Below, piece after piece: positions 38,442 through 48,439 of a stretch of 64,000 bases of DNA; the first letter of the stretch is position 1; each line of letters starts with the position of its first letter. The DNA comes from Sneathia sanguinegens (lineage in GTDB: Bacteria > Fusobacteriota > Fusobacteriia > Fusobacteriales > Leptotrichiaceae): assembly GCF_042033325.1 (NCBI RefSeq), contig NZ_CP160095.1. One strand, written 5' to 3'. The position numbers were made by a program, and so were the translations under genes. The notes under the pieces were generated by a model, which ran no database searches, was not told where the DNA came from, and saw only the letters and a program-made list of their open reading frames with translations.

Positions 38442-41400
38442 ATGAGTAAACTGATAGAAAGATACAGTTTCGGTAAGATTAAAGACAGAGGACAAATGCC
38501 TAGCTTTCTTGAATTTCAAATAAATTCATATGAAGATTTTCTACAAGCTAGAGTTAAGCCTGAAGAAAGAGAAGTTAAAGGTTTAGAAGCAATCTTCAGG
38601 GAAATATTTGGGGAAATATCACATGGTGATATTCAATTGAAATATTCAAGTTATGAAATTCGTGATAATGATGAACCATTAAATGATGAACTTGAATGCA
38701 AAAGAAGAGGAAAAACTTATTCAGGACAATTAAAAGTTAAATTTACTTTAAAGAATAAAGATGGGGAGATACCATCAGAATTTGTTCACTTTGGTGAAAT
38801 ACCAATAATGACTGATAAAGGGTCTTTCATAATAAATGGAGCAGAAAGAGTTGTAGTTTCACAATTACATAGAGCACCAGGGATAACTTTTAATAAGGAA
38901 ATGGATATGCAAACAGGTAAAGACTTATTTGTTGGTAAAATTATCCCATATAAAGGAACTTGGTTAGAATTTGAAGTAGACAAAAAAGATGTTTTAAATG
39001 TAAAAATTGACAGAAGAAAAAAAGTCCCAGCAACAGTTTTTATGAAAGCAATTGAATTTTTCCATGATAATATTGAAATAATGTCAGAATTCTTTGAAGA
39101 AAAAACAATAGACTTAACAGAAATCTATAAATATCATAAAGATGAAATGCTAAGTGTTATAAAATCAAAATTAGAAGGATCTTTTTCAAGAGAAGATAAG
39201 ATAGATGGAGAAACTGGAGAATTTATAGTTGAAATAGGTAAGAGAATAGGAGAAACAACTATACAAAGATTAATAGATTTAAAAGAACCATCTATACAAA
39301 TATGGGAAGTTAAACCAGAAGATATACCTTTAGCAAATTCAATACAATTAGATTTAACAAGAGATTCTGACGAAGCTGTAGTTGAAATTTATAGAAAATT
39401 AAGACCAGGAGATTTGGTAACTGTTTCAAGTGCAAAGCAATTGATTATACCTATGTTTACTAATGTACAAAGATATGATTTAGCAAATGTAGGAAGATAT
39501 AAGATAAATAAAAGACTTAAATTAAATTTACCAGATACAGATGTAGTATTGAAAAAAGAAGATGTTGTTGCAACAGTAAATTATATTAAGAAATTAATTA
39601 GTGGTAATGGTGTAACAGATGACATAGATAATTTATCAAATAGAAGAGTTAGAGGTGTAGGAGAACTATTAGCTATTCAAATAAAAGGTGGAATGATTAA
39701 ATTAGCTAAAATGGCTAAGGAAAAAATGACAACTATACAAGATTTAAAGGCTTTATCTGTACAAAGCTTACTTAATACTAAACCTTTAAATGCTTTAATT
39801 CTTGAATTCTTTGGTAGTGGGCAATTATCACAATTCATGGATCAATCTAATCCATTAAGTGAATTAACACATAAAAGAAGAATATCGGCCTTAGGACCTG
39901 GAGGTTTATCAAGAGATAGAGCTGGGTTTGAAGTTCGGGATGTACACAATTCGCATTATGGTAGAATTTGTCCTATTGAAACTCCAGAAGGACCAAATAT
40001 AGGGCTTATAGCATCACTTTCAACTTATGGTAAGGTTAATAAATATGGATTTATAGAAACACCTTATGTAAAGGTAGAAAATGGAGTTGCCAACTTCGAT
40101 AAAATTGAATATTTAGGTGCAGATGAAGAAGAAGGACTATTTATAGCACAAGCAGATACACCTATAGATGAAGAAGGAAGATTATTAACTAATCCTGTAT
40201 GTAGATATGATGATGAAATAGTTACAATAGATAAAACAAAGGTAGATTTAATGGATGTGTCTCCTAAACAATTAGTTTCTGTTTCAGCAGCATTAATACC
40301 ATTCTTGGAACATGATGATGCCAACCGTGCTTTGATGGGTTCAAATATGCAAAGACAAGCAGTACCTTTACTTAAAACAGAAGCTCCATTAGTAGGAACT
40401 GGACTAGAAAGAAAGGTAGCAATAAATTCAGGAGCAGTAATATGTTCTAAAGCAAGTGGTATTGTAACAGCAGTAGATGCTAAGAAAATTATTGTAACAG
40501 ACAAAAAAGGTAAAGAATATCTACATAGATTATTAAACTTTGAAAAATCAAATCAATCTATGTGTTTGCATCAAAAACCTATAGTAGATTTGAATGAAAA
40601 AGTTAAAAAAGGACAAATATTAGCAGATGGTCCAGCAACTTCAGGTGGAGATTTAGCCTTAGGTAAAAATATCTTAATTGCTTTCATTCCTTGGGAAGGA
40701 TACAATTATGAAGATGCGATATTAATTTCAGAAAGATTAAGAAAAGATGATGTATTAACTTCATTACATGTTGAAGAATTTGATATAGAATCAAGAACAA
40801 CAAAATTAGGTGATGAAGAAATTACAAGAGAAATACCTAATGTATCTGAAGACGCTTTAAGAAATCTTGATGAACATGGAATTATTAGAGTGGGAGCTTA
40901 TGTTAAACCTGATGACATTTTAGTTGGTAAAGTTACTCCTAAGGGAGAAACAGAACCACCTGCAGAAGAAAAATTATTAAGAGCAATTTTTGGAGATAAG
41001 GCTAAAGATGTAAGGGATACTTCACTTAGATTACCACATGGTGTTAAGGGAACTGTAGTAGAAGTTTTAGAATTATCAAAAGAAAATGGAGATGATTTAA
41101 AAGCTGGAGTAAATAAATTAATCAGAATTTATGTAGCAGAAAAGAGAAAAATAACAGTTGGGGATAAAATTTCAGGAAGACATGGAAATAAAGGTATTGT
41201 TTCAAGAATTTTACCAGTTGAAGATATGCCACATTTAGAAGATGGAACTCCAGTAGATATATGCTTAAATCCATTGGGTGTGCCATCTCGGATGAATATA
41301 GGTCAAGTACTTGAAGTTCACCTTGGTTTGGCTTTAGGAAAATTAAAGAAACACATTTCAACACCAGTTTTCGATGGAGCAAGTGAAGAAGAAGTTAAAG

Positions 41401-41879
41401 ATATGCTAGAAAAAGCAGGATTTAATAGAACTGGTAAAGTAAAATTAATAGATGGAAGAACAGGGCAACCATTTGATAGCGAAATAACAGTTGGATATAT
41501 GTATATCTTGAAATTGCATCACTTAGTAGAAGATAAGATGCACGCAAGAGCAATAGGACCTTATTCATTAGTTACTCAACAACCATTAGGAGGTAAAGCA
41601 CAATTTGGTGGTCAAAGATTAGGAGAAATGGAAGTTTGGGCACTTGAAGCATATGGAGCATCTAATGTATTACAAGAAATGTTAACAGTTAAATCAGATG
41701 ATATTAATGGAAGAACAAAGAGTTATGAAGCAATTGTAAAAGGGCAACCAATGCCAGAAGCAGATGCACCTGAATCATTTAAAGTTCTTATGAAAGAATT
41801 TCAATCATTAGGACTAGATATTAATTTATATAGTGCAGATGGTGAAAAAATTGAATTAGACAATAATGTAGATATGTAA
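38442..41879 (+). CDS. rpoB: DNA-directed RNA polymerase subunit beta
   Basis: 1145 aa. Conserved features include FGKIKDRGQMPSFLEFQ at the start and the rifampicin-region residues QFMDQSNPLSELTHKRRISALGPGG (~462 on). Also present are HYGRICPIETPEGPNIGL, the SERLRKDD block, GRHGNKGIVSRILP, and the C-terminal GQRLGEMEVWALEAYGA. The rifampicin-pocket residues look wild type (Asp-Gln, His, Arg, Ser present). Begins the rpoB-rpoC-gmk-rpoZ run, with GGGAGG upstream. Confidence 0.99.
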   Translation: MSKLIERYSFGKIKDRGQMPSFLEFQINSYEDFLQARVKPEEREVKGLEAIFREIFGEISHGDIQLKYSSYEIRDNDEPLNDELECKRRGKTYSGQLKVKFTLKNKDGEIPSEFVHFGEIPIMTDKGSFIINGAERVVVSQLHRAPGITFNKEMDMQTGKDLFVGKIIPYKGTWLEFEVDKKDVLNVKIDRRKKVPATVFMKAIEFFHDNIEIMSEFFEEKTIDLTEIYKYHKDEMLSVIKSKLEGSFSREDKIDGETGEFIVEIGKRIGETTIQRLIDLKEPSIQIWEVKPEDIPLANSIQLDLTRDSDEAVVEIYRKLRPGDLVTVSSAKQLIIPMFTNVQRYDLANVGRYKINKRLKLNLPDTDVVLKKEDVVATVNYIKKLISGNGVTDDIDNLSNRRVRGVGELLAIQIKGGMIKLAKMAKEKMTTIQDLKALSVQSLLNTKPLNALILEFFGSGQLSQFMDQSNPLSELTHKRRISALGPGGLSRDRAGFEVRDVHNSHYGRICPIETPEGPNIGLIASLSTYGKVNKYGFIETPYVKVENGVANFDKIEYLGADEEEGLFIAQADTPIDEEGRLLTNPVCRYDDEIVTIDKTKVDLMDVSPKQLVSVSAALIPFLEHDDANRALMGSNMQRQAVPLLKTEAPLVGTGLERKVAINSGAVICSKASGIVTAVDAKKIIVTDKKGKEYLHRLLNFEKSNQSMCLHQKPIVDLNEKVKKGQILADGPATSGGDLALGKNILIAFIPWEGYNYEDAILISERLRKDDVLTSLHVEEFDIESRTTKLGDEEITREIPNVSEDALRNLDEHGIIRVGAYVKPDDILVGKVTPKGETEPPAEEKLLRAIFGDKAKDVRDTSLRLPHGVKGTVVEVLELSKENGDDLKAGVNKLIRIYVAEKRKITVGDKISGRHGNKGIVSRILPVEDMPHLEDGTPVDICLNPLGVPSRMNIGQVLEVHLGLALGKLKKHISTPVFDGASEEEVKDMLEKAGFNRTGKVKLIDGRTGQPFDSEITVGYMYILKLHHLVEDKMHARAIGPYSLVTQQPLGGKAQFGGQRLGEMEVWALEAYGASNVLQEMLTVKSDDINGRTKSYEAIVKGQPMPEADAPESFKVLMKEFQSLGLDINLYSADGEKIELDNNVDM

Positions 41880-41892
41880 GGAGCTTATTTTA

Positions 41893-44800
41893 ATGAGTAT
41901 TAAAGATTTTGATAGCATACAAATAAAATTAGCTTCTCCAGAAAAAATAAGGGAATGGTCTTATGGAGAAGTTACTAAAGCTGAAACTATAAATTATAGA
42001 ACATTAAAACCTGAACCAAATGGGTTATTCTGTGAAAAAATATTTGGTCCAGCTAAAGATTATGAATGTTCATGTGGAAAGTATAAAAGATTAAAACATA
42101 AAGGAATAAAGTGTGAAAAATGTGGTGTAGATGTTACAACTTCTAAGGTAAGAAGAGAAAGAATGGGGCATATAGAGTTAGCAGCACCAGTAGCACATAT
42201 TTGGTATTCAAAAGGAACACCTAATAAAATGAGTCTATTACTTGGAATTTCTACTAAAGATTTAGAAGCTGTGCTTTATCATTCAAAATATATAGTAATT
42301 AATGGGGATAAAGAATATCCTACAGGAAGTGTAATACAAAGTAGAGAATACGAATTAATAAAAACACAAAATCGTGAAGGTTTTGAAGCAAAAATGGGAG
42401 CTGAAGGTGTTCTTGAACTACTTAAGGCAATAGATCTTGATAAAGCTGAAGAAAAATTAGAAGAAGAATTAGAAGAAGCAAATTCTGTACAAAAAAAGAA
42501 AAAACTTGTTAAGAGATTAAAAGTAATAAGAGATTTCAAGAATTCAGGAAATAGACCTGAATGGATGATTTTAACAGTTTTACCAGTTATGCCAGCTGAT
42601 TTAAGACCAATGGTTCAATTAGATGGTGGTCGTTTTGCAACTTCAGATTTGAATGATTTATATAGAAGAGTAATAAATAGAAATGCAAGATTGTATAAAT
42701 TATTAGAAATTAATGCACCAGAAACTATGATAAAGAATGAAAAAAGAATGCTTCAAGAAGCTGTTGACTGTTTAATTGACAATGGTAGAAGAGGTAAAGC
42801 AATATTATCACAAAATAATAGAGAATTAAAATCTTTATCATCTATGTTAAAGGGTAAACAAGGAAGATTTAGACAAAATCTATTAGGTAAGCGGGTTGAC
42901 TATTCAGGAAGATCTGTTATAGTAGTTGGACCAAGTCTTAAGATAAGTCAATGTGGTATACCTAAAAAAATGGCATTAGAATTATATAAACCATTTTTAA
43001 TGAGAGAATTGGTAAAAAGAGAATTAGCTATTAATATAAAGATAGCTAAAAAGATGGTTGAAGAAGAAGATGAAAATGTTTGGGAATTAATAGAAGAAAT
43101 TATAAAGAATCACCCAATATTACTTAATAGAGCACCGACTTTGCATAGACTATCTATTCAAGCTTTTGAACCAGTATTAATAGAAGGTAAGGCAATGAGA
43201 TTGCATCCTTTAGTTTGTGCAGCCTTCAATGCTGACTTTGATGGTGACCAAATGGCAGTCCACTTGGTATTATCACCTGAATCACAAATGGAAGCAAAAT
43301 TATTGATGTTATCAACAAATAATTTATTATCACCTTCAAGTGGAAAACCTATAGCTGTTCCATCACAAGATATGGTTATGGGATGTTACTATATGACAAC
43401 AACAAGAAAAGGTGAAAAGGGAGAAGGTTTAGTATTCTCAAGTAAGAACCAATTAATAACAGCATATCAAGCTGGAAAAGTTGGTACACATGCTGTTGTA
43501 AAAGCAAGAATTGATGGCGAATTAATAGAAACTACACCAGGTAGATTGATGTTTTCAACAATGTTACCTAAGGAAGTAAGAGACTATAATCAAACTTATG
43601 GTAAAAAGCAAATAGCTCAATTAATAACTATTCTATATAAAAAGTTTGGTCCAGAAAAGACTGCTGAATTATTAGATAAAATAAAAGAATTTGGATACCA
43701 CTATGGTACTTTAGCTGGTGTTACAGTCAGTGTTGAGGACCTTGAAATTCCAGCTACTAAAAAAGGTTTACTTGAAGAAGCAGATAAGCAAGTTCAAGAA
43801 GTAGAAGAAGAATATAGACAAGGAAAAATCATTAATGATGAAAGATATAGAAAGATAGTTGAAATTTGGTCAGAAGTTACTGAAAAAGTTACTAATGATA
43901 TGATGAATAATCTTGATGAATTTAATCCAGTATATATGATGGCAAACTCAGGAGCCAGAGGTAGTATAGCACAAATGCGTCAACTTGCAGGTATGAGAGG
44001 ATTAATGTCAGATACACAAGGAAGAATTATGGAAAAACCTATAAGAGTAAACTTTAGGGAAGGACTTAGTGTATTAGACTTCTTTATGTCTTCACATGGT
44101 GCGAGAAAAGGAGCTTCAGATAGAGCGTTAAGAACTGCTGACTCAGGATATTTAACAAGAAGATTGGTTGATATATCACATGAAGTTATTATTAAAAAAG
44201 ATGACTGTGGTTGCAAGGGTGTCGGAATTTTAGTATCTAATCTAGTTGATTCAGGTGAAGTAATAGAACCTTTAGCAGAAAGAATATATGGAAGAAGATT
44301 AGCAAAAGACTTAGTATATAATGGAGAAGTAATAGCAGAATATAATACTATAATTACAGATGAACTTAATAAAAAGATAAAAGATTTAGGTATAACTGAA
44401 GTTATGGTAAGAAGTCCATTAACATGTACTTTGGAAAATAAGGGAGTATGTAGAAAATGTTATGGTATAGATTTATCTAATCATAAAGAAATTCTAAAAG
44501 GGGAAGCAGTAGGAGTTATAGCAGCTCAATCAATTGGTGAGCCAGGTACTCAACTTACAATGCGTACTTTCCATACAGGAGGTGTTGCTCAAGCAGCAGC
44601 TGTTCAATCAAGTTATAAGGCATTTGAATCTGGAAAAATAAAATATGTTGACTTAGAATTAATTAAGGATGAAACAGGAAAAGAAATTGTTGCATCTCAA
44701 ACAGCTAAGGCAATAATAGGAAAACATAAATATGAAATTCCTAGTGGTTCAGTAGTTAAATTTAAAAATGGTGACAAGGTTAAAAAAGGTGATTTGATTG

Positions 44801-45864
44801 TAGAATTTGATCCTTTCCAAACACCTATAATTACTACAAAATCTGGTAGAATAGAATATAGAGATATTTATATAAAAGAAAATGTAGATATAAAATATAA
44901 TGTTGTAGAAAGATTAGCAATTAAACCTATAGAAAATAATGAAGTAAATCCTCGTGCAATAATTTATGATGAAGAAAATAAAAAAATTGCAGAATATAGT
45001 ATTCCTTATGGAGCATATTTAATGTATGGTGAAAAGGAAAAAGTTAATTCTGGGGATATAATAGCTAAAATTTTAAAAACAGCAGAAGGAACAAAGGATA
45101 TTACAGGTGGTCTACCAAGAGTACAAGAATTATTTGAAGCTAGAAATCCTAAAGGTAAAGCCCTATTAGCAGATGTAAGTGGAAGAGTAATTTTCAAGGA
45201 AGATCCTAAGAATAAAAAAGGAGCTCGTAGTATTTCAATAATTGATCCAGAAACTGGAAATGAAATAAAACAATATGTAATTCAAGGTGGAGAAAGATTA
45301 GTTGTAACAAATGAAATGCTAATTGAAAAAGGTGCTAAAATTACAGATGGACCTATATCACCACATGATATGTTAAGAGTTAAGGGAGAAGTTGCAGCAC
45401 AACAATTTATACTTAAATCTGTACAAGGTGTATATAGAAGTCAAGGAGTTACTGTTAATGATAAACATATAGAAATTATCGTTAAACAAATGTTCCAAAA
45501 AGTTAGAATACTTGAATCAGGATCTACTTTATTCTTAGAAGATGAATTAGTTGATAAAAAGATAATAGAAAATATAAATAAAAAGAAAATAGAAGAAGGT
45601 AAAAAACCAGCTAAATATGAACCTATCATACAAGGTATAACTAAGGCTGCGGTTAATACTGAAAGCTTTATTTCAGCTTCTTCATTCCAAGAAACAACTA
45701 AAGTTCTAGCAAATGCTGCAATAGAAGGAAAAGTTGATAGATTGGAAGGATTAAAGGAAAATGTAATAATTGGTAAGAAGATACCAGGAGGTACAGGTTT
45801 CAAAGATTATGCAGATTTAAAAGTTACAGAATTAGAAGAAATTGATGAAAATGAAATTCTTTAG
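41893..45864 (+). CDS. rpoC: DNA-directed RNA polymerase subunit beta'
   Basis: 1323 aa. The N-terminal zinc site reads CSCGKYKRLKHKGIKCEKCG, and the catalytic magnesium loop NADFDGDQMAV is intact. The switch and bridge-helix region includes NSGARGSIAQMRQLAGMRG and FMSSHGARKG. A second zinc site lies near CGCKGVG and CRKCYG. A short insertion near 190-220 is Lys/Glu rich (EEKLEEELEEANSVQKKKK). Starts 13 nt after rpoB. Confidence 0.99.
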   Translation: MSIKDFDSIQIKLASPEKIREWSYGEVTKAETINYRTLKPEPNGLFCEKIFGPAKDYECSCGKYKRLKHKGIKCEKCGVDVTTSKVRRERMGHIELAAPVAHIWYSKGTPNKMSLLLGISTKDLEAVLYHSKYIVINGDKEYPTGSVIQSREYELIKTQNREGFEAKMGAEGVLELLKAIDLDKAEEKLEEELEEANSVQKKKKLVKRLKVIRDFKNSGNRPEWMILTVLPVMPADLRPMVQLDGGRFATSDLNDLYRRVINRNARLYKLLEINAPETMIKNEKRMLQEAVDCLIDNGRRGKAILSQNNRELKSLSSMLKGKQGRFRQNLLGKRVDYSGRSVIVVGPSLKISQCGIPKKMALELYKPFLMRELVKRELAINIKIAKKMVEEEDENVWELIEEIIKNHPILLNRAPTLHRLSIQAFEPVLIEGKAMRLHPLVCAAFNADFDGDQMAVHLVLSPESQMEAKLLMLSTNNLLSPSSGKPIAVPSQDMVMGCYYMTTTRKGEKGEGLVFSSKNQLITAYQAGKVGTHAVVKARIDGELIETTPGRLMFSTMLPKEVRDYNQTYGKKQIAQLITILYKKFGPEKTAELLDKIKEFGYHYGTLAGVTVSVEDLEIPATKKGLLEEADKQVQEVEEEYRQGKIINDERYRKIVEIWSEVTEKVTNDMMNNLDEFNPVYMMANSGARGSIAQMRQLAGMRGLMSDTQGRIMEKPIRVNFREGLSVLDFFMSSHGARKGASDRALRTADSGYLTRRLVDISHEVIIKKDDCGCKGVGILVSNLVDSGEVIEPLAERIYGRRLAKDLVYNGEVIAEYNTIITDELNKKIKDLGITEVMVRSPLTCTLENKGVCRKCYGIDLSNHKEILKGEAVGVIAAQSIGEPGTQLTMRTFHTGGVAQAAAVQSSYKAFESGKIKYVDLELIKDETGKEIVASQTAKAIIGKHKYEIPSGSVVKFKNGDKVKKGDLIVEFDPFQTPIITTKSGRIEYRDIYIKENVDIKYNVVERLAIKPIENNEVNPRAIIYDEENKKIAEYSIPYGAYLMYGEKEKVNSGDIIAKILKTAEGTKDITGGLPRVQELFEARNPKGKALLADVSGRVIFKEDPKNKKGARSISIIDPETGNEIKQYVIQGGERLVVTNEMLIEKGAKITDGPISPHDMLRVKGEVAAQQFILKSVQGVYRSQGVTVNDKHIEIIVKQMFQKVRILESGSTLFLEDELVDKKIIENINKKKIEEGKKPAKYEPIIQGITKAAVNTESFISASSFQETTKVLANAAIEGKVDRLEGLKENVIIGKKIPGGTGFKDYADLKVTELEEIDENEIL

Positions 45865-45872
45865 GAGTTTAA

Positions 45873-46442
45873 ATGAAAAGTAAATTATTTGTTGTTTCAG
45901 GGCCTTCGGGCTCTGGAAAATCAACTATTACTAAGGAAGTATGCAAAAGATTAGGTGTTGTTTTATCTATTTCTGCTACCTCAAGAAAGGCAAGAGTAGG
46001 AGAGGTAGATGGAAAAGACTACTATTTCTTATCTAATGAGGAATTCGAGAAAAAAATTAAAAATGATGAATTTTTTGAGTATGCTAAAGTACATGGAAAC
46101 TATTATGGAACTTTAGTTAGTACAGTTGAGAAAAATTTAGCAGAAGGTAAAAGTGTACTTCTTGAAATTGATGTTCAAGGTGGACTTATAGTCAAAAAAA
46201 AGAAAAAAGATGCAGTATTAATTTTTTGTAAAACAGAAAATGAAGAAATCTTAGAAAAAAGACTTAGAAGCAGAAATACAGATGCTGAAGATGTTATACA
46301 ATTGAGATTGAATAATGCAAAAAAAGAAATGAAATATATAGATAAATATGACTATGTAATAGTCAATAAAGACTTAGAAATTTCTATTGAAAATTTAATG
46401 AGTATTATACTAGAGGAAGAAAAAGATGAAAAAAAATCATAA
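45873..46442 (+). CDS. gmk: Guanylate kinase
   Basis: 189 aa. Walker A VVSGPSGSGKSTI, SISATSRKARVGEVDGKDYYFLS, EYAKVHGNYYGT and LLEIDVQGG match Gmk, which phosphorylates GMP to GDP. It starts 8 nt after rpoC and overlaps rpoZ by 17 nt. Confidence 0.97.
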   Translation: MKSKLFVVSGPSGSGKSTITKEVCKRLGVVLSISATSRKARVGEVDGKDYYFLSNEEFEKKIKNDEFFEYAKVHGNYYGTLVSTVEKNLAEGKSVLLEIDVQGGLIVKKKKKDAVLIFCKTENEEILEKRLRSRNTDAEDVIQLRLNNAKKEMKYIDKYDYVIVNKDLEISIENLMSIILEEEKDEKKS

Positions 46443-46611
46443 AATAACAGTTAATGAATTATTTGCTAAATTTCCTAATAAATATGAATTAGCAATAGCT
46501 TGTGGGAAATTAGCTAGAAAGAAACTACAAGAAGGTGTTTCAAAATCAAAAGTTATGGATATAGTCTTTGAAGAAATTATGGAAGATAAGGTTAAAATCG
46601 AAGAAAATTAA
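46426..46611 (+). CDS. rpoZ: RNA polymerase omega subunit
   Basis: 61 aa, at the small end for the family. ITVNELFAKFPNKYELAIACGKLARKK matches the omega fold, including the Asn/Lys-Tyr-Glu-Leu and ArgLys segment that clamps the beta' C-terminus. It overlaps gmk, the usual arrangement of gmk-rpoZ. Confidence 0.9.
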   Translation: MKKNHKITVNELFAKFPNKYELAIACGKLARKKLQEGVSKSKVMDIVFEEIMEDKVKIEEN

Positions 46612-46620
46612 AATATCATG

Positions 46621-46648
46621 TTGACAAAAGAAAATATCACAATATACT
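46621..46648 (+). promoter_or_regulatory. Promoter of dnaG-rpoD
   Basis: A consensus TTGACA (46621-46626), a 16-nt spacer and TATACT (46643-46648), 18 nt before the dnaG start. Confidence 0.75.
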
Positions 46649-46666
46649 ATAGCATGAGGGTAAAAG

Positions 46667-48439
46667 ATGTTGAAAGATGAAGATAAACAACTATTGTTAT
46701 CTAAGATAGACATAGTTGAATTAATATCACAATATGTTGATTTAAAAAAATCTGGTTCAGGATACAAGGGGTTGTCACCTTTTAAGGATGAAAAGACCCC
46801 GTCTTTTATGGTAAGCCCAACAAAGAAAATTTTCAAAGATTTTAGTTCAGATATAGGTGGAGATGCAATTCGTTTCTATATGTTAATTAATAAAATTAGT
46901 TACTTAGAAGCAATAGAACAACTAGCGAAAAAATATAATGTGAATATAAATCTTGCTAGAAGTAATGCTAATTACTATGATAAATACTATAACTTAACTA
47001 AAAAAATTTGTGAATATTATGCTACTAATCTTTTAAATTCTCCTATAGCACAGAATTATTTAAAAAATAGAGGCTATAGCTTAGAAGATATAAAGAAGTT
47101 TAAATTAGGCTATGCTAAAAATACTTGGGATGATATTTATAAGGCATTTTCTAAAGAAGATATAAATATTTTATTAGAATTAGGACTTGTAGCTAAAGGT
47201 GAAAATGGCTATTATGATATTTTTAGAGATAGAATTATGATACCTATATTTAATAAAAAAGGTGATATAGTAGGTTTTGGTGGTAGAGATATTTCAGCAA
47301 AGCCAGAAGTAGCAAAATATATTAATTCTAAAGAATCTAAAATATTTAAAAAAAGTAATGAATTATATGGGATCTTTGATGGCGGAAATATAATAGAAAA
47401 ATATAATTCATGTATGCTAGTTGAAGGATATTTTGATGTTCTAGCCTTACATAAGGCGGATATAAGAAATTCAATAGCTAGTTTGGGAACAGCACTAACA
47501 GCAAATCAAGTGAAATATATAAAAAAATTAACCGAAAATATTCTTATAGCTTATGATAATGATAGTGCAGGTTTGGCTGCAAAAATTAGAGCGATACTTT
47601 TATTGAATAATTATGGCTTTAATGTAAAAGTTATGGATTATTCAAATATGGGCAAAGACCCAGATGAAATTTTAAAGAATTATGGAAAAGATGCTTTTAT
47701 TGAAGAAATAAAAAAATCTGAAGATGCTTTTGACTTTCTATATAAATATTATTTGGCAGAAGGAGATATAGAAAAGTTAGGTGTAAAAAGAAAGTTAATA
47801 AAAGAAATGAATTCATATTTTGCTTCAATTAAAAATCCGATTTACTATGAAGAATTTATAAAAAAATTTGCTAAAAAGTTAAATATTTCTATTGAAGCAT
47901 TAAAATCTAATTTAGTTAAATCAGCAAAAATGCCAGTTGAAGAAAGAAAAGTTACAACTAAAAGTAAAAAACAAATAAATAATAGACAAAGACAATTAGA
48001 AGAAATGACCATATTTTTACTCTATAAAGATTTCAAAAAGGGCATAAAAGAGAAATTATCTTTGTTTGAAAAAATTTCTTTTTCAAATATATATTTCTCA
48101 CAAATGTTTGAGAAGTTATATCAAAATGATTTTAAAGTTGAAAATCTAAGTAATGAAGAGTCGAGAATATTATTTGATTTAACCTTGAAGTATGATGATA
48201 TTAAAATAGACTATGTAATTCTCTATAGAGAATGGATTTTACAATATATTAAAAATTCAAGAGAAATGATAGTAAACTATTTTGAAGGCTATGATAATAT
48301 GAATGATGAAGACTACGCTAGCTACATGTCTTTTGTGAGCCGTGTGAAACATATTGAAAAGAGCGTGGATTTACCAAAAATAAAGAAAGTATATGACGAT
48401 TATTTGGAATATGAAAAGGGGAAAATGCATGCTTTATGA
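46667..48439 (+). CDS. dnaG: DNA primase with degenerate zinc-binding domain
   Basis: 590 aa. The N-terminal domain aligns with the DnaG zinc domain (YKGLSPFKDEKTPSFMVSPT then FKDFSSDIGGDAI), but the Cys/His/Cys/Cys ligands are replaced by Ser/Lys/Asp/Ser. The RNA-polymerase and TOPRIM core is normal: GFGGRDISAKPEVAKYINS, ELYGIFDGG, LVEGYFDVLALHKADI, ASLGTALTANQ, IAYDNDSAGLAA and GKDPDEIL. A divergent DnaB-binding C-terminus follows. It makes replication primers. GAGGG lies 6 nt before the ATG. It overlaps rpoD by 11 nt in the classical dnaG-rpoD arrangement. Confidence 0.96.
   Translation: MLKDEDKQLLLSKIDIVELISQYVDLKKSGSGYKGLSPFKDEKTPSFMVSPTKKIFKDFSSDIGGDAIRFYMLINKISYLEAIEQLAKKYNVNINLARSNANYYDKYYNLTKKICEYYATNLLNSPIAQNYLKNRGYSLEDIKKFKLGYAKNTWDDIYKAFSKEDINILLELGLVAKGENGYYDIFRDRIMIPIFNKKGDIVGFGGRDISAKPEVAKYINSKESKIFKKSNELYGIFDGGNIIEKYNSCMLVEGYFDVLALHKADIRNSIASLGTALTANQVKYIKKLTENILIAYDNDSAGLAAKIRAILLLNNYGFNVKVMDYSNMGKDPDEILKNYGKDAFIEEIKKSEDAFDFLYKYYLAEGDIEKLGVKRKLIKEMNSYFASIKNPIYYEEFIKKFAKKLNISIEALKSNLVKSAKMPVEERKVTTKSKKQINNRQRQLEEMTIFLLYKDFKKGIKEKLSLFEKISFSNIYFSQMFEKLYQNDFKVENLSNEESRILFDLTLKYDDIKIDYVILYREWILQYIKNSREMIVNYFEGYDNMNDEDYASYMSFVSRVKHIEKSVDLPKIKKVYDDYLEYEKGKMHAL

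Noticed and set aside
40064..40504. Leftward open frame opposite rpoB, and similar ones opposite rpoC, rplL and rpoD
   Set aside because: They are antisense shadows of highly conserved genes, rich in Ser/Ile/Leu, which is a by-product of A+T-rich coding on the other strand.
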